Part shown: one piece after another, positions 18,600 to 27,364 of the stretch
Numbering within the stretch: position 1 is the first letter of the stretch
Layout: every line of letters starts with the position of its first letter
DNA from: Deltaproteobacteria bacterium
GTDB lineage: Bacteria > Myxococcota_A > UBA796 > GCA-2862545
Direction of reading: 5' to 3'
Assembly: GCA_007693595.1 (NCBI GenBank)
Contig: REDI01000039.1
Span: 124,001 to 188,000, forward strand
Length of the DNA stretch: 64,000 bases
The notes under the pieces: model-generated
Told to the model about the DNA's origin: nothing
Database searches by the model: none
Seen by the model: only the letters and a program-made list of their open reading frames with translations
Translations under genes and position numbers: made by a program

Positions 18600-19783
18600 C
18601 AACGCCTCCTGATGGCGTGCAGTCCAGGGAGCTCGCCCCGTTCGAGGAACTCGAGTGAAGCGCCACCGCCCGTGGAGACGTGGGTCATCTGGTCGGCCAA
18701 GCCGAAGCGCGCCACCGCCGCGGCCGAGTCTCCGCCTCCTACGACCGTGGTGCCGGTAGAGGCCGCCAGAGCCTTGGCGATAGCGCGTGTTCCCCCGGAG
18801 AAGGGCTCCCACTCGAAGACGCCCAACGGGCCGTTCCAGAAGATCGTGCGGCACTCTTGGAGCCCAGCCTGCCAAGCTTCAGCGGTGGCAGGCCCGATGT
18901 CGAGGCCGAGCTGCCCGTCTTGGATGGTCTGAACGACCGTGGCGGGCGCGTTCTCGTCGAAGGAGGGCGCGACGACGTGGTCGTGAGGCAGGTGGACCTG
19001 GACGTTGTGGGTCGAGCAGAGCTCGATGAGGCGAAGCGCGAGATCGAGGGCATCGTCTTCGGTGCGGGAGCTGCCTGTGGGGACCCCTTGAGCCTTGAGG
19101 AAGGTATAGGCCATGGCCCCGCCGATGTAGAGCCGGTCGATGCGGGGGGCGAGGCTCTCGATCACGCCGATCTTGTCTGCGACCTTCGCGCCGCCAAGGA
19201 TCGCGGCGTAGGGACGAGCTGCCACGCGGGTGAGGGCGCTGAGGGCCTCGACCTCGGCCTGGACCAGCAGGCCCGCTGCGCTCGGCAGGTGCTTGGGTAC
19301 GCCGGTGACCGAGGCGTGAGCCCGGTGCATGGCGCCGAAGGCGTCGAGGACGAAGGCATCGGCAAGGCGCGCCAGGTCGCGGGCGAACTCGTCATCGCCC
19401 TTGGTCTCTCGGGGGTCGAAGCGGAGGTTCTCAAGGACGATCACGCCGCGCTCAGGAAGCTCCCGGACGAGCTGGAGGACCTCGTCGCCGACGGTGTCGT
19501 GGGCGAAGACGACCTCGTCTTCGATCAGCTCCGCGAGCCGGGCGGCGACGGGTAGGAGGCTCAGGGCGGGGTCTCGGGTGCCTTTTGGGCGTCCAAGGTG
19601 GCTACACAGAACCACCTTGAGCCCCCGCTCGCGGAGCCAATAGAGGGTGGGCAAGGCTGCACGGATGCGGGTGTCATCCCCAACTTCGCCTTCGTGAAGC
19701 GGCACGTTGAAGTCAACGCGGCAGAGTACGGCACCGACCTTGTCGAGGTTGAGGTCCTCGAGGGTGTGGATCTTGAGGCTCAT
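18599..19783 (-). CDS. pgk: phosphoglycerate kinase
   Basis: It transfers phosphate from 1,3-bisphosphoglycerate to ADP. Starting at 19783 gives 394 residues, normal for bacteria. RVDFNVPLHEGEVGDDTRIR, the SHLGRPKG substrate loop, the GGAKVADKI nucleotide-site block and the C-terminal GGGDSAAAVARFG and STGGGASLEFLERGELPGL motifs are all present. It starts 5 bases after the gap stop. Confidence 0.97.
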   Translation of the reverse strand: MSLKIHTLEDLNLDKVGAVLCRVDFNVPLHEGEVGDDTRIRAALPTLYWLRERGLKVVLCSHLGRPKGTRDPALSLLPVAARLAELIEDEVVFAHDTVGDEVLQLVRELPERGVIVLENLRFDPRETKGDDEFARDLARLADAFVLDAFGAMHRAHASVTGVPKHLPSAAGLLVQAEVEALSALTRVAARPYAAILGGAKVADKIGVIESLAPRIDRLYIGGAMAYTFLKAQGVPTGSSRTEDDALDLALRLIELCSTHNVQVHLPHDHVVAPSFDENAPATVVQTIQDGQLGLDIGPATAEAWQAGLQECRTIFWNGPLGVFEWEPFSGGTRAIAKALAASTGTTVVGGGDSAAAVARFGLADQMTHVSTGGGASLEFLERGELPGLHAIRRR

Positions 19784-19788
19784 CGGGA

Positions 19789-20796
19789 TCAGGCCCCCAT
19801 GATCTTGCGGGCAAGATCCAGCATACGACAAGAAAAACCCCACTCGTTATCATACCATGTGATGATCTTGACGAGGTTGCCGCCACTGACCTGGGTGAGT
19901 GAGAGATCCACGATGGAGCTGGCGCTGTTCCCGATCAGGTCCGAGGACACCACCGGCTCATCGGTGGTGGCGAGCACTCCCTGGAGCGGTCCGTTGGCGG
20001 CCGCGATCAGGGCGTCGTTGAGCTCTTGGACGCTGGTGTCGCGGCTGGCAGTGAAGACCAGGTCGACCACCGAGACGTTCGGCGTAGGAACCCGGATCGC
20101 CATGCCATTCAGCTTGCCCGCGAGCTCTGGCAGCACGAGGCCGATGGCCTTAGCCGCGCCTGTAGAGGTGGGGACCATGTTCTGAGCGGCGGCCCGCGCG
20201 CGACGGAACTTTCCACCCCGATGGGGTGCGTCGAGCAAGTTTTGGTCCATCGTGTAGGCGTGGATCGTGGTCATGAGTCCCTTGACGATGCCCACGGACT
20301 CGTGGAGGACCTTGGCCGGGGGGGCCAGACAGTTGGTGGTGCACGAGGCATTGCTGACGATGTGGTGGGTGGAAGGATCGAGCTGGTCATCGTTGACCCC
20401 GACGACGAAGGTTCCGTCGACGTCGGTGCCTGGAGCGGAGATAATCACCTTCTTGGCACCGGCCGTGAGGTGCGCTCGGGCTTTGGGGCCCGAGGTGAAG
20501 GCGCCGGTGCACTCGAGCACGACATCGACGCCCTTCTCGGCCCAGGGGAGGTGCTCGGGGTCGCGCTCAGAGCTGGTCGAGACGACCTTGCCCTCGATCG
20601 AGAGCCCTCCATCGACCGCGCGAATGTCGGTGCCCCAGGTCCCGTGTACGGTATCGCGGCGCAGGAGGTAGGCGAGCATCTCGTCGGAGGTGAGGTCGTT
20701 GATATGGACGATCTCGACGTCGTCAAGGTGCCAGGCCGCGCGCAGGACGTTGCGCCCGATCCGTCCAAAGCCGTTGATGCCGATTCGCAGGGTCAT
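19789..20796 (-). CDS. gap: glyceraldehyde-3-phosphate dehydrogenase
   Basis: It oxidises glyceraldehyde 3-phosphate with NAD and phosphate. The 335-residue product begins TLRIGINGFGRIGRNVLRAA. The active-site cysteine lies in SNASCTTNCLAP, the NAD fold has the usual GxGxxG, and the C-terminal WYDNEWGFSCRMLDL is diagnostic. It is the first gene of the gap-pgk-tpiA operon and is divergent from the flavoprotein gene at 20904. Confidence 0.97.
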   Translation of the reverse strand: MTLRIGINGFGRIGRNVLRAAWHLDDVEIVHINDLTSDEMLAYLLRRDTVHGTWGTDIRAVDGGLSIEGKVVSTSSERDPEHLPWAEKGVDVVLECTGAFTSGPKARAHLTAGAKKVIISAPGTDVDGTFVVGVNDDQLDPSTHHIVSNASCTTNCLAPPAKVLHESVGIVKGLMTTIHAYTMDQNLLDAPHRGGKFRRARAAAQNMVPTSTGAAKAIGLVLPELAGKLNGMAIRVPTPNVSVVDLVFTASRDTSVQELNDALIAAANGPLQGVLATTDEPVVSSDLIGNSASSIVDLSLTQVSGGNLVKIITWYDNEWGFSCRMLDLARKIMGA

Positions 20797-20903
20797 GAGG
20801 TTCCTCGGGGAATGGGGTGGTGGGGGGCGTAACCTGACCCTTGGGGGGGGCAACCGCGCACCGGACCCGCTCGATCTCGTTATGGGGCGCGCTGGAGGTC
20901 CCG

Positions 20904-22499
20904 GTGGCGCTGTTGGTGAGCAACGTGCCCTTGGTTGACGCGGAGGCCGACCCAGCGCCGCAGATCGCCGAGAGGCTGAAGATCCCTGTCGAGCGGATCC
21001 GATCGTTTGAGCTGGTCAAGAAGAGTTTGGATGCCCGGCACGGGCGGCAGTCGTGGCGGGCCGTCTTTCGGGTGGAGGTCGACGATGAGCGCGCCGTGCT
21101 CGCCTCGGAGCCCCCGTCGGTTCGGAGCTGGACCACCCGCGATGCAGGTCGGTATGGGCTCGACGCGCAGGGGCCCACGCGCCGGTCCTGGCCAACCTCG
21201 GTGCGACCCGTCGTGGTGGGGGCGGGGCCGGCAGGCTTGTTCGCCGCGCTCTACCTCGCCGAGGCGGGTGCGGAGGTCCTTCTCCTGGAGCGGGGAGGTC
21301 CCACTGCGGAGCGAGTGGCGGCGGTCAACGGCCACTGGCGCCGCCGCAGGCCCCTGGATCCCGAGAACAATATCGTCTTTGGTGAGGGGGGCGCCGGCAC
21401 CTTCAGCGATGGAAAGATCTACACGCGCCGGCGGGACGGCGAGCTGGGCTTCATCTTTCGTCGTTTGGCGGACTTCGGGGCCGACCCCCAGGTCCTCCGC
21501 GAGGCCTGGGCGCACCTGGGAACGGACAAGGTGCGCGAGATCCTGCCGGTCATGCGGAACCGCCTGCGTGAGCTGGGGGTCGAGGTCCGCTTTCACGCGA
21601 AGGTCGAGTCGCTGATCGTCGAGCAGGGTCGGTGCGTAGGGGTAGACCTCTCGGACGGTGAGGAGATCCGTCGTTCGCCCGTCCTGATGGCGACGGGGCA
21701 CTCCGCTCGCGATAGCGCCGCGATGATGGTCCGAGCAGGCGCGGCGGCCCAGGCCCGGGGCATCGCCATTGGGGCCCGAATCGAGCACCCCCAAGCCCTG
21801 ATCAACCGCGCGCAGTATGGTAAAGAGACCCTGGAAGATCTGCCAGCGGCCTCCTATCGGCTCACCCATTCGCCCCAAGACGGGCGCAAGGTCCACACCT
21901 TCTGCATGTGCCCTGGTGGCGTCGTGGTGCCCGCTTCTAACCATCCTGGCCGTGTGGTGGTCAACGGGATGAGCTTCTCGGCACGGCGGGCTTTCTGGGC
22001 CAACAGCGCCGTCATCGTCGAGGTCTCCCCGAAGGACTATGGGGCCAGCGATCCCATGGCGGGCTTTCGCTGGCAAGACGCCATCGAGCGGGCGGCCTGC
22101 GCGCTCACCGAGGGCACCGAAGAGGCACCCGCCCAGCGCTTCGTCGATCTGCTCAAGGGGCAGCCCAGCGAGCAGCTTCCCCGAACGAGCTACGCCCATG
22201 GAGTGCGCCCCGTGGATCTCCGCGCGCTCCTGCCGGCCCCGGTGGTCGCCGGCATGATCGACGCGGTGATGCGCTGGGATGGCAAGCTGCACGGCTTCGC
22301 GGGCCCGGATGCCGTCCTTATCGCCCCCGAGACCCGCACCACCTCACCCATTCGCTTCGAGCGGACCGAAGAAGGCGAGAGCACCTCGCTCCCTGGGGTC
22401 TTTCCGGTGGGCGAAGGGGCGGGCTACGCGGGGGGGATCGTCAGCAGCGCCTTGGATGGGCTCCGCGCCGCCCGCGCCCTGGTGGCGCGACGGGGCTGA
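20904..22499 (+). CDS. COG2509-type FAD-dependent dehydrogenase
   Basis: The protein is a predicted flavoprotein of the uncharacterised COG2509 family. The GTG at 20904, with GGAGGT 5 bases upstream, gives 531 residues. A short N-terminal domain (about residues 1-90, ending near the SVRSWTTRD segment) precedes the FAD-binding loop VVVGAGPAGLFAALYLAEAG. The family blocks NNIVFGEGGAGTFSDGKIYT, TFCMCPGGVVVPASNHPGR and the C-terminal VGEGAGYAGGIVSSALDG are present. The substrate is unknown. It is divergent from gap and ends at the bidirectional terminator at 22507. Confidence 0.82.
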   Translation: MALLVSNVPLVDAEADPAPQIAERLKIPVERIRSFELVKKSLDARHGRQSWRAVFRVEVDDERAVLASEPPSVRSWTTRDAGRYGLDAQGPTRRSWPTSVRPVVVGAGPAGLFAALYLAEAGAEVLLLERGGPTAERVAAVNGHWRRRRPLDPENNIVFGEGGAGTFSDGKIYTRRRDGELGFIFRRLADFGADPQVLREAWAHLGTDKVREILPVMRNRLRELGVEVRFHAKVESLIVEQGRCVGVDLSDGEEIRRSPVLMATGHSARDSAAMMVRAGAAAQARGIAIGARIEHPQALINRAQYGKETLEDLPAASYRLTHSPQDGRKVHTFCMCPGGVVVPASNHPGRVVVNGMSFSARRAFWANSAVIVEVSPKDYGASDPMAGFRWQDAIERAACALTEGTEEAPAQRFVDLLKGQPSEQLPRTSYAHGVRPVDLRALLPAPVVAGMIDAVMRWDGKLHGFAGPDAVLIAPETRTTSPIRFERTEEGESTSLPGVFPVGEGAGYAGGIVSSALDGLRAARALVARRG

Positions 22500-22506
22500 T
22501 GCAGAA

Positions 22507-22533
22507 GACCCCTCCTCGAAGCGAGGAGGGGTC
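22507..22533. terminator. bidirectional terminator between flavoprotein gene and tRNA-Gly genes
   Basis: A perfect 12-bp inverted repeat (22507-22518 with 22522-22533) has a 3-base loop. It lies 7 bases after the flavoprotein stop (+) and 3 bases beyond the 3' end of the first tRNA-Gly in the window (-). On the minus strand it is followed by a short T-rich stretch, so it probably ends the tRNA transcript and may serve both directions. Confidence 0.75.
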
Positions 22534-22536
22534 AGC

Positions 22537-22611
22537 TGGAGCGGGTGATGGGATTTGAACCCACGACAACCACGTTGGCAACGTGGAGCTCTACCACTGA
22601 GCTACACCCGC
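22537..22611 (-). tRNA. tRNA-Gly(GCC), copy 3 in transcript order
   Basis: On the minus strand the 75-base sequence folds as a tRNA: acceptor GCGGGTG/CACCCGC, D arm with AGCTC, anticodon stem CCACG/CGTGG around loop TTGCCAA (anticodon GCC), T arm with GTTCAAATC, discriminator T and encoded CCA. It is identical to the two following copies. Confidence 0.95.
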
Positions 22612-22622
22612 AGGAGGCAGGC

Positions 22623-22697
22623 TGGAGCGGGTGATGGGATTTGAACCCACGACAACCACGTTGGCAACGTGGAGCTCTACCACTGAGCTACACCCGC
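22623..22697 (-). tRNA. tRNA-Gly(GCC), middle copy
   Basis: This copy is identical in all 75 bases to the flanking ones, with the same GCC anticodon and encoded CCA. It is separated from each neighbour by the same 11-base spacer, consistent with one polycistronic tRNA precursor. Confidence 0.95.
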
Positions 22698-22708
22698 AGG
22701 AGGCAGGC

Positions 22709-22783
22709 TGGAGCGGGTGATGGGATTTGAACCCACGACAACCACGTTGGCAACGTGGAGCTCTACCACTGAGCTACACCCGC
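22709..22783 (-). tRNA. tRNA-Gly(GCC), first copy in transcript order
   Basis: This is the promoter-proximal copy on the minus strand, identical to the others. The 70 bases upstream, up to the pyrD stop at 22854, contain only a weak promoter-like TTGCCA. The tRNAs may be read from pyrD or from their own promoter. Confidence 0.95.
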
Positions 22784-22853
22784 ATGCCCAAAGGGCCTGC
22801 CCTCAAGCAACGCGTGGTTAACCGGGCGCGCGCACCTGGCAAGATCGAATCGC

Positions 22854-23897
22854 TCAGCTTGCCGTCGACCCCGAGGCGCGGTGGGCGAGGGCGCGATTGA
22901 TTCGACTCGGCAGGCCCGGTCCTTCGAAGATGAGGCCGGTGTAGATCTGGACGGCGACGCAGCCAGCGGTCAAGAGTTCTTCGACCTGTTCGGTCGTGTG
23001 GATACCCCCGCAGCCGATGATGGGGACCCGTCCTGCGGCGGTGTCGAGGGCGGTCTGGATCCGGGAGCGTGCCAGCGGCCAGAGCGGGCGACCGGAGAGG
23101 CCACCTCGTTCGTTGGGATCCCGCCTGAGTCCGTCGCGGGTCACCGTGGTGTTGGTGGCGATGATGCCAGCGACGCCTTCGGCGATGGCTAGCTCGACCG
23201 CTTCGGCTAGCGCGGCGGGGGCGAGGTCGGGCGCCAGCTTGAGCAACACGGGGCGGCCTGAGGCGCGCTTGAGCACGGCTCCGAGGATCCCTTGGAGCGC
23301 AGCTGGTTCCTGCAAGCTGCGCAGACCGGGTGTGTTGGGGGAAGAGACGTTGACGGTAAACCAGTCGACCAGCGGGGCGAGGCGCTCGGTCGAGGTCGCG
23401 TAGTCTTGGGGGGCTTGGTCGAGCGGGGTGATCTTGCTCTTGCCGATGTTCGCGCCGACGGGCACGGACGGCCAGCGACCGGCCTGATGGAGAGCCCGAA
23501 GCCGGTCGGCGAGGGCTTGGCTTCCGCCGTTGTTGAAGCCCATGCGGTTGATGAGGGCTCCGTCGGCGGGCAGCCGGAAGAGGCGCGGCTGAGGGTTTCC
23601 GGGCTGAGGGTGGGCCGTGACGGTGCCGACCTCGATGAAGCCGAAGCCAAGAGAGGGCCAGAAGGTGGTGGCAACTCCGTTTTTGTCGAGTCCAGCCGCC
23701 AGCCCCACCGGCCCTCCGAGCCTGAGCCCGAAGGCATCGACGCCTAGCGAGGGGTCGGGGGGACCCTGGGTGGTACGGGCGAGCCCCGAGACCAGGCGCG
23801 GGGCGCGGGCGAGGGTACGCAGTGTGAGCTCGTGGGCACGTTCAGCCGAGAGCTGAAAGAGCAAGGGGCGCACGAGCGGCCAGGTGAGGTCGAGCAC
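22854..23897 (-). CDS. pyrD: dihydroorotate dehydrogenase, class 2 (quinone-linked)
   Basis: It oxidises dihydroorotate to orotate at the inner membrane using quinone. The 347-residue product has the class 2 N-terminal helices (PLVRPLLFQLSAERAHELTL), FMN-binding GLAAGLDKNG, IEVGTVTAHPQPGNPQPRLF, the catalytic serine in VNVSSPNTPGLR, and IGCGGIHTTEQVEELLTAGC near the C terminus. It starts 3 bases after the preceding phosphatidyltransferase stop. Confidence 0.96.
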   Translation of the reverse strand: MLDLTWPLVRPLLFQLSAERAHELTLRTLARAPRLVSGLARTTQGPPDPSLGVDAFGLRLGGPVGLAAGLDKNGVATTFWPSLGFGFIEVGTVTAHPQPGNPQPRLFRLPADGALINRMGFNNGGSQALADRLRALHQAGRWPSVPVGANIGKSKITPLDQAPQDYATSTERLAPLVDWFTVNVSSPNTPGLRSLQEPAALQGILGAVLKRASGRPVLLKLAPDLAPAALAEAVELAIAEGVAGIIATNTTVTRDGLRRDPNERGGLSGRPLWPLARSRIQTALDTAAGRVPIIGCGGIHTTEQVEELLTAGCVAVQIYTGLIFEGPGLPSRINRALAHRASGSTAS

Positions 23898-23900
23898 CGA

Positions 23901-24491
23901 TCACTCCGAAGGTTCGCGCGCCCACGCGGCCCGGAGCACAGGCCAGGCACCGTAGAGGTAGTCGAAGAAGGAGGCGCCGGTCACCAGGGTGACAACGAGC
24001 ATGATCCACCATGGCGCTTCGAGTGCCCAGGCTGGCGCTTCGATCAGCGGCAGAGTGGCCAGGAGCAGCAGGATGGCGTTCACGCCGATCGCTTGCACGA
24101 TGGCCTTGATCTTGCCGGTCGGTCGCGCCGCCATCACTTGACGCCGGGTCGCAGCGACGCTTCGGAAGAAGCTGATCCCGCTGTCTCGGTAGAAGATCAC
24201 AAGTATCATCCAAAGATCTGCGGCTCCGACGGCATAGAGCCCCAAGAAGAGGGTGAAGCGCGAGAAGGCATCGGAGAAGGGGTCGAAGAGCTTGCCGAAG
24301 TCCGAGACGACCTGGTAGCGCCGCGCGACGTAGCCATCGAGGGCGTCGGTGGCCTCGAGCAGGAGCGAGAGTCCGAGCGCGATGGCCGGGCCTTGGGGGG
24401 CATCGAGGACCACGAGGAAGGCGAGCGCGACCGGCGCGAGCGGAAGTCGCAAGAGCGTGATCAGGTTGGGGTCGACGGGAGGCCTGCTCAT
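23901..24491 (-). CDS. CDP-alcohol phosphatidyltransferase (PgsA-like), second of a tandem pair
   Basis: It is a membrane enzyme that moves a phosphatidyl group from CDP-diacylglycerol to an alcohol. The 196-residue product carries the full signature DX2DGX2ARX8GX3DX3D (D-A-L-D-G...F-D-P-F-S-D, about residues 48-73) and several hydrophobic helices. It overlaps its upstream neighbour by 4 bases. The usual substrate for such proteins is glycerol-3-phosphate (phosphatidylglycerophosphate synthase), but which of the pair does that cannot be told from sequence. Confidence 0.88.
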   Translation of the reverse strand: MSRPPVDPNLITLLRLPLAPVALAFLVVLDAPQGPAIALGLSLLLEATDALDGYVARRYQVVSDFGKLFDPFSDAFSRFTLFLGLYAVGAADLWMILVIFYRDSGISFFRSVAATRRQVMAARPTGKIKAIVQAIGVNAILLLLATLPLIEAPAWALEAPWWIMLVVTLVTGASFFDYLYGAWPVLRAAWAREPSE

Positions 24492-25057
24492 GGTCGGGCA
24501 CCTACCCCGGCTCGCTTCGAGGAGCCGCCAGGGTTTGTGGCTTGCAAGACCTCATGAAGGTGCAGGAGCGCAGATGCGATGGCCAAGAGAAGGGCGAAGA
24601 CGCCCAGAACCAGACCCACGCTAGGCCAGTGGACGCCGAGCCACTCTTGCCGAAAGAGCAAGATGGGCAGAGCCACGCCTTCAAACGAGACTTTGAGACG
24701 ACCTGTCATGGTCGCCCGGGGTGTGGGGCGCCCCAGCCCGAGCCAGCCTAACCCGACAGCGAGATCCCGCGCGAGCATGGTTCCCGCGAGCCACCAAGGG
24801 GCCCAGCCGGCCAGTCCGACCGTGAGCCAGGTCGCGGCGATCAAGGCCTTGTCGGATAGCGGATCGAGCAGGCGCCCGAGCTGGGACTCCGCGCGGAGCC
24901 AGCGGGCGAGCGTGCCATCGACGAGATCCGTCAGAATCGCTCCGAGGAAGACCCAGAAGGCGACGAAGGGCGCGTGCAGTCCGAGCACCAGGACGATCAC
25001 GGCCGGACCCGCTAGGCCGCGGCCCACGGTCAACAGGTTTGGTATGGCTCGAATCAC
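24488..25057 (-). CDS. CDP-alcohol phosphatidyltransferase, first of a tandem pair
   Basis: The 189-residue membrane protein has an intact CDP-alcohol signature (D-L-V-D-G...L-D-P-L-S-D, about residues 44-69), N-terminal IPNLLTVGRGLAGP, and four or five further hydrophobic segments. It is only distantly similar to the gene directly downstream, which overlaps it by 4 bases (ATGA). The pair is followed by pyrD, suggesting one operon read away from nadB. Confidence 0.88.
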   Translation of the reverse strand: MIRAIPNLLTVGRGLAGPAVIVLVLGLHAPFVAFWVFLGAILTDLVDGTLARWLRAESQLGRLLDPLSDKALIAATWLTVGLAGWAPWWLAGTMLARDLAVGLGWLGLGRPTPRATMTGRLKVSFEGVALPILLFRQEWLGVHWPSVGLVLGVFALLLAIASALLHLHEVLQATNPGGSSKRAGVGARP

Positions 25058-25132
25058 GAGGGCTGCCTATCGCGCCGTTTGCCTCCCGTCGCGGCCGCGC
25101 AGACCGGGTATGAGGGGCTGGAGAGGTGTACC

Positions 25133-26749
25133 GTGGATCGATCCACTCCCGTTCTCGTCATCGGATCTGGTGTCGCTGGCATGTGGCTGGCCCTTAAGCT
25201 CGCGAAGCACCAGCGGGTGACCTTGGTTACCAAGGCGATACCAAAGGAATCCAACAGTCGCTACGCCCAGGGCGGGATCGCTGCGGTCTGGAATGCGACC
25301 GATAGCTATGATAACCACGTTCGAGACACGATGATCGCTGGTGCTGGGCTCTGTCGTCGCGAGGCGGTCGAGGTCACGGTTCGAGAGGGGCCCGATCGGG
25401 TCCGTGAGCTGATCGATCTCGGCGCTCAGTTTACTCGCAGCCACGACGATCCCAACGACTATGACCTGCACCGCGAAGGGGGCCACAGCCACCGGCGGAT
25501 CCTCCACGCCGCAGACATGACCGGGGCCGAGATCGTGCGCGCCTTGGGCGTGGCGTGTGCCCAGGATCCCAACATCGAGATCTTGGATCACCGCATGGCG
25601 GTGGACTTGGTGACTCGCTCTTGGCTCGCGCGCCGTCGCGGCGACATTCCACCGGAACCTGACGAGGATGAGGTCGTCGGAGCCTATGTGCTCGACCTAC
25701 GGACCGGAGAGGTCGAGGCCTGGGCCGCCGAGGTGGTCGCCTTGGCGACGGGCGGGGCCGGCAAGGTCTACAACTATACGACAAACCCTGATATTGCGAC
25801 AGGTGACGGTGTCGCGATGGGGTGGCGCGCAGGCGCCAGGATCGCCAATATGGAGTTTGTGCAGTTCCATCCCACCTGTCTCTTTCACCCCAAAGAGAAG
25901 AGCTTTCTCATCTCCGAGGCCCTGCGCGGCGATGGCGGTCGACTGATCACCCCCGAAGGAGAGCGCTTCATGCCCCGCTATGATCCCCGGGGTGAGCTCG
26001 CGCCTCGAGACATTGTCGCGCGAGCGATCGACGCCGAGATCAAGCGTCGGGGCTTGGACTGTGTCTATCTCGATATGCGCCATCTCTCCGAAGAGGAGCT
26101 CACGCGAAGGTATCCGAACATTCATGGTCGACTCGCGGAGCTGGGGATCGACATCGCCAAGGAGCCCATCCCGGTGGTTCCAGCCGCACACTACGCCTGT
26201 GGGGGCGTACAGACGGATCTTCACGGCGAGAGCTCGGTCCGCAACCTCTTCGCCATCGGCGAGACGGCATGCACGGGGCTGCACGGAGCGAACCGGCTGG
26301 CTTCGAACTCCCTCCTCGAGGCCCTCGTCTTCGCTCACCGGGCTGCGGAGCGGATCGTCCCTCGGATCGGTGTGGAAGAGCTGCCTGCGATCCCCGCCTG
26401 GGACGCGGGTCGGGCGGTAGACAGCGATGAGCTGGTCGTCGTTCGCCACACCTGGACCGAGATCCGGCGCTTCATGTGGAACTATGTCGGCATCGTTCGA
26501 ACGCACCTCCGCATGAAACGGGCCCGTCGCCGCGTCGCGATGGTTCGAGACGAGATCGAGACCTACTACTGGGACTTCAAGCTGACCGGAGATCTCGTTG
26601 AGTTGCGTAACTTGGCCACGGTGGCTGACATTATCGTTCGGAGCGCCCTCAAGCGGCGCGAGAGCCGAGGGCTTCACTACACTGTGGACTTTCCTGAGTC
26701 TGATGACCGCTTCATTGGCGATACGGTGGTCCGCCGCTGGGAGGGCTGA
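25133..26749 (+). CDS. nadB: L-aspartate oxidase
   Basis: It oxidises L-aspartate to iminoaspartate, the first step of NAD synthesis. The GTG at 25133 with GGAGAGG upstream gives 538 residues, the usual length. An in-frame TTG at 25079 would add 18 poorly conserved residues. FAD loop IGSGVAGMWLALKLA, substrate segments NSRYAQGGIAAVWNATDSYD and HREGGHSHRRILHAADMTG, PVVPAAHYACGGVQTDLHGE and GLHGANRLASNSLLEALVFA identify it against fumarate reductase. nadA and nadC are not adjacent. Confidence 0.93.
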   Translation: MDRSTPVLVIGSGVAGMWLALKLAKHQRVTLVTKAIPKESNSRYAQGGIAAVWNATDSYDNHVRDTMIAGAGLCRREAVEVTVREGPDRVRELIDLGAQFTRSHDDPNDYDLHREGGHSHRRILHAADMTGAEIVRALGVACAQDPNIEILDHRMAVDLVTRSWLARRRGDIPPEPDEDEVVGAYVLDLRTGEVEAWAAEVVALATGGAGKVYNYTTNPDIATGDGVAMGWRAGARIANMEFVQFHPTCLFHPKEKSFLISEALRGDGGRLITPEGERFMPRYDPRGELAPRDIVARAIDAEIKRRGLDCVYLDMRHLSEEELTRRYPNIHGRLAELGIDIAKEPIPVVPAAHYACGGVQTDLHGESSVRNLFAIGETACTGLHGANRLASNSLLEALVFAHRAAERIVPRIGVEELPAIPAWDAGRAVDSDELVVVRHTWTEIRRFMWNYVGIVRTHLRMKRARRRVAMVRDEIETYYWDFKLTGDLVELRNLATVADIIVRSALKRRESRGLHYTVDFPESDDRFIGDTVVRRWEG

Positions 26750-26917
26750 CTCGGAGCCGTCTTCGCTGTCTGTAGCGCACCCTTCAGCCGCGTCGCTTGT
26801 CCAGAGAACACCCCGTGTTGCCTCGTCGTCTCTCACAGGCTCCAGCATGCTCCGCCCTGGTTCCTGGCTGGAAACCACGGGCCGACGCGGCGCACGGTCC
26901 CTACGCGCTACAGCCTG

Positions 26918-27364
26918 CTAGGCGTCATCCGCTCGTTTAGGAGGGCGCACACGGTGTACGGGGAAGGGGATGACCTTGCCCATCTGGGGTGGGCTGTGCT
27001 CTCCTCCGATCACCCGTTCGGAGCGAAAGCCACATATTTCGCAGGCTTCGGCGACCTTCACCGAGCCATCTTCGAGTCGCATGCACGGAGTGCGGAGCGA
27101 GCGATTAAGGCAGGAGGGGCAGTAGGCGAAGCGAGATTTGTGGCCGTGAACCAAGGTCGCCGCGTTGGAGCACTGCTCGCAGACCAAGACTTCGTAGGAA
27201 GGCTTCTCGCTTCCTGGCATCGTGTCCGTCAAGGTCCTCATGGGCTCCGCGCAGCCAGGGCAGTTGCGCTGACGTCGCAGGGACCAGAGCGATCCTGCGA
27301 GCAGGACCAGCCCGAGCAAGATCGCAGGGAGGAGCCAGAGGAGCACGTGACTGGCCATGCTCAT
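26918..27364 (-). CDS. single-pass membrane protein with multi-cysteine zinc-ribbon region
   Basis: The 148-residue product has an N-terminal membrane segment (about residues 5-27) and a cytoplasmic region with four cysteine pairs or near-pairs: CPGC, CEQC, CPSC and CEIC, plus a single C in RTPCMRL. These would form two zinc ribbons. The start at 27364 overlaps the upstream aminopeptidase stop by 4 bases (ATGA). Function is unknown; I do not recognise a named family. It is the last gene of a run that begins at pyrE or earlier. Confidence 0.75.
   Translation of the reverse strand: MSMASHVLLWLLPAILLGLVLLAGSLWSLRRQRNCPGCAEPMRTLTDTMPGSEKPSYEVLVCEQCSNAATLVHGHKSRFAYCPSCLNRSLRTPCMRLEDGSVKVAEACEICGFRSERVIGGEHSPPQMGKVIPFPVHRVRPPKRADDA

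Larger units (their letters stand above)
22537..22783 (-). repeat. three perfect 86-base tandem units each carrying tRNA-Gly
   Basis: The unit is one 75-base tRNA-Gly(GCC) gene with CCA plus an 11-base spacer (AGGAGGCAGGC on the + strand). The units start at 22537, 22623 and 22709, and the third lacks the spacer. No base differs between copies, suggesting recent duplication or ongoing homogenisation. Confidence 0.95.

Noticed and set aside
18680-19555. 291-codon plus-strand frame inside pgk
   Set aside because: It is antisense to a fully conserved phosphoglycerate kinase and has no domain of its own.
20841-20903. Upstream TTG start for the flavoprotein (552 residues)
   Set aside because: The GTG at 20904 has a good GGAGGT ribosome-binding site at the right distance. 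The extra 21 residues are not expected at the N terminus of this family.
22537-22783. Regular direct repeats that could suggest a CRISPR array
   Set aside because: Each unit is a complete tRNA-Gly gene with CCA. The spacers are identical and only 11 bases long, and no cas gene is near.
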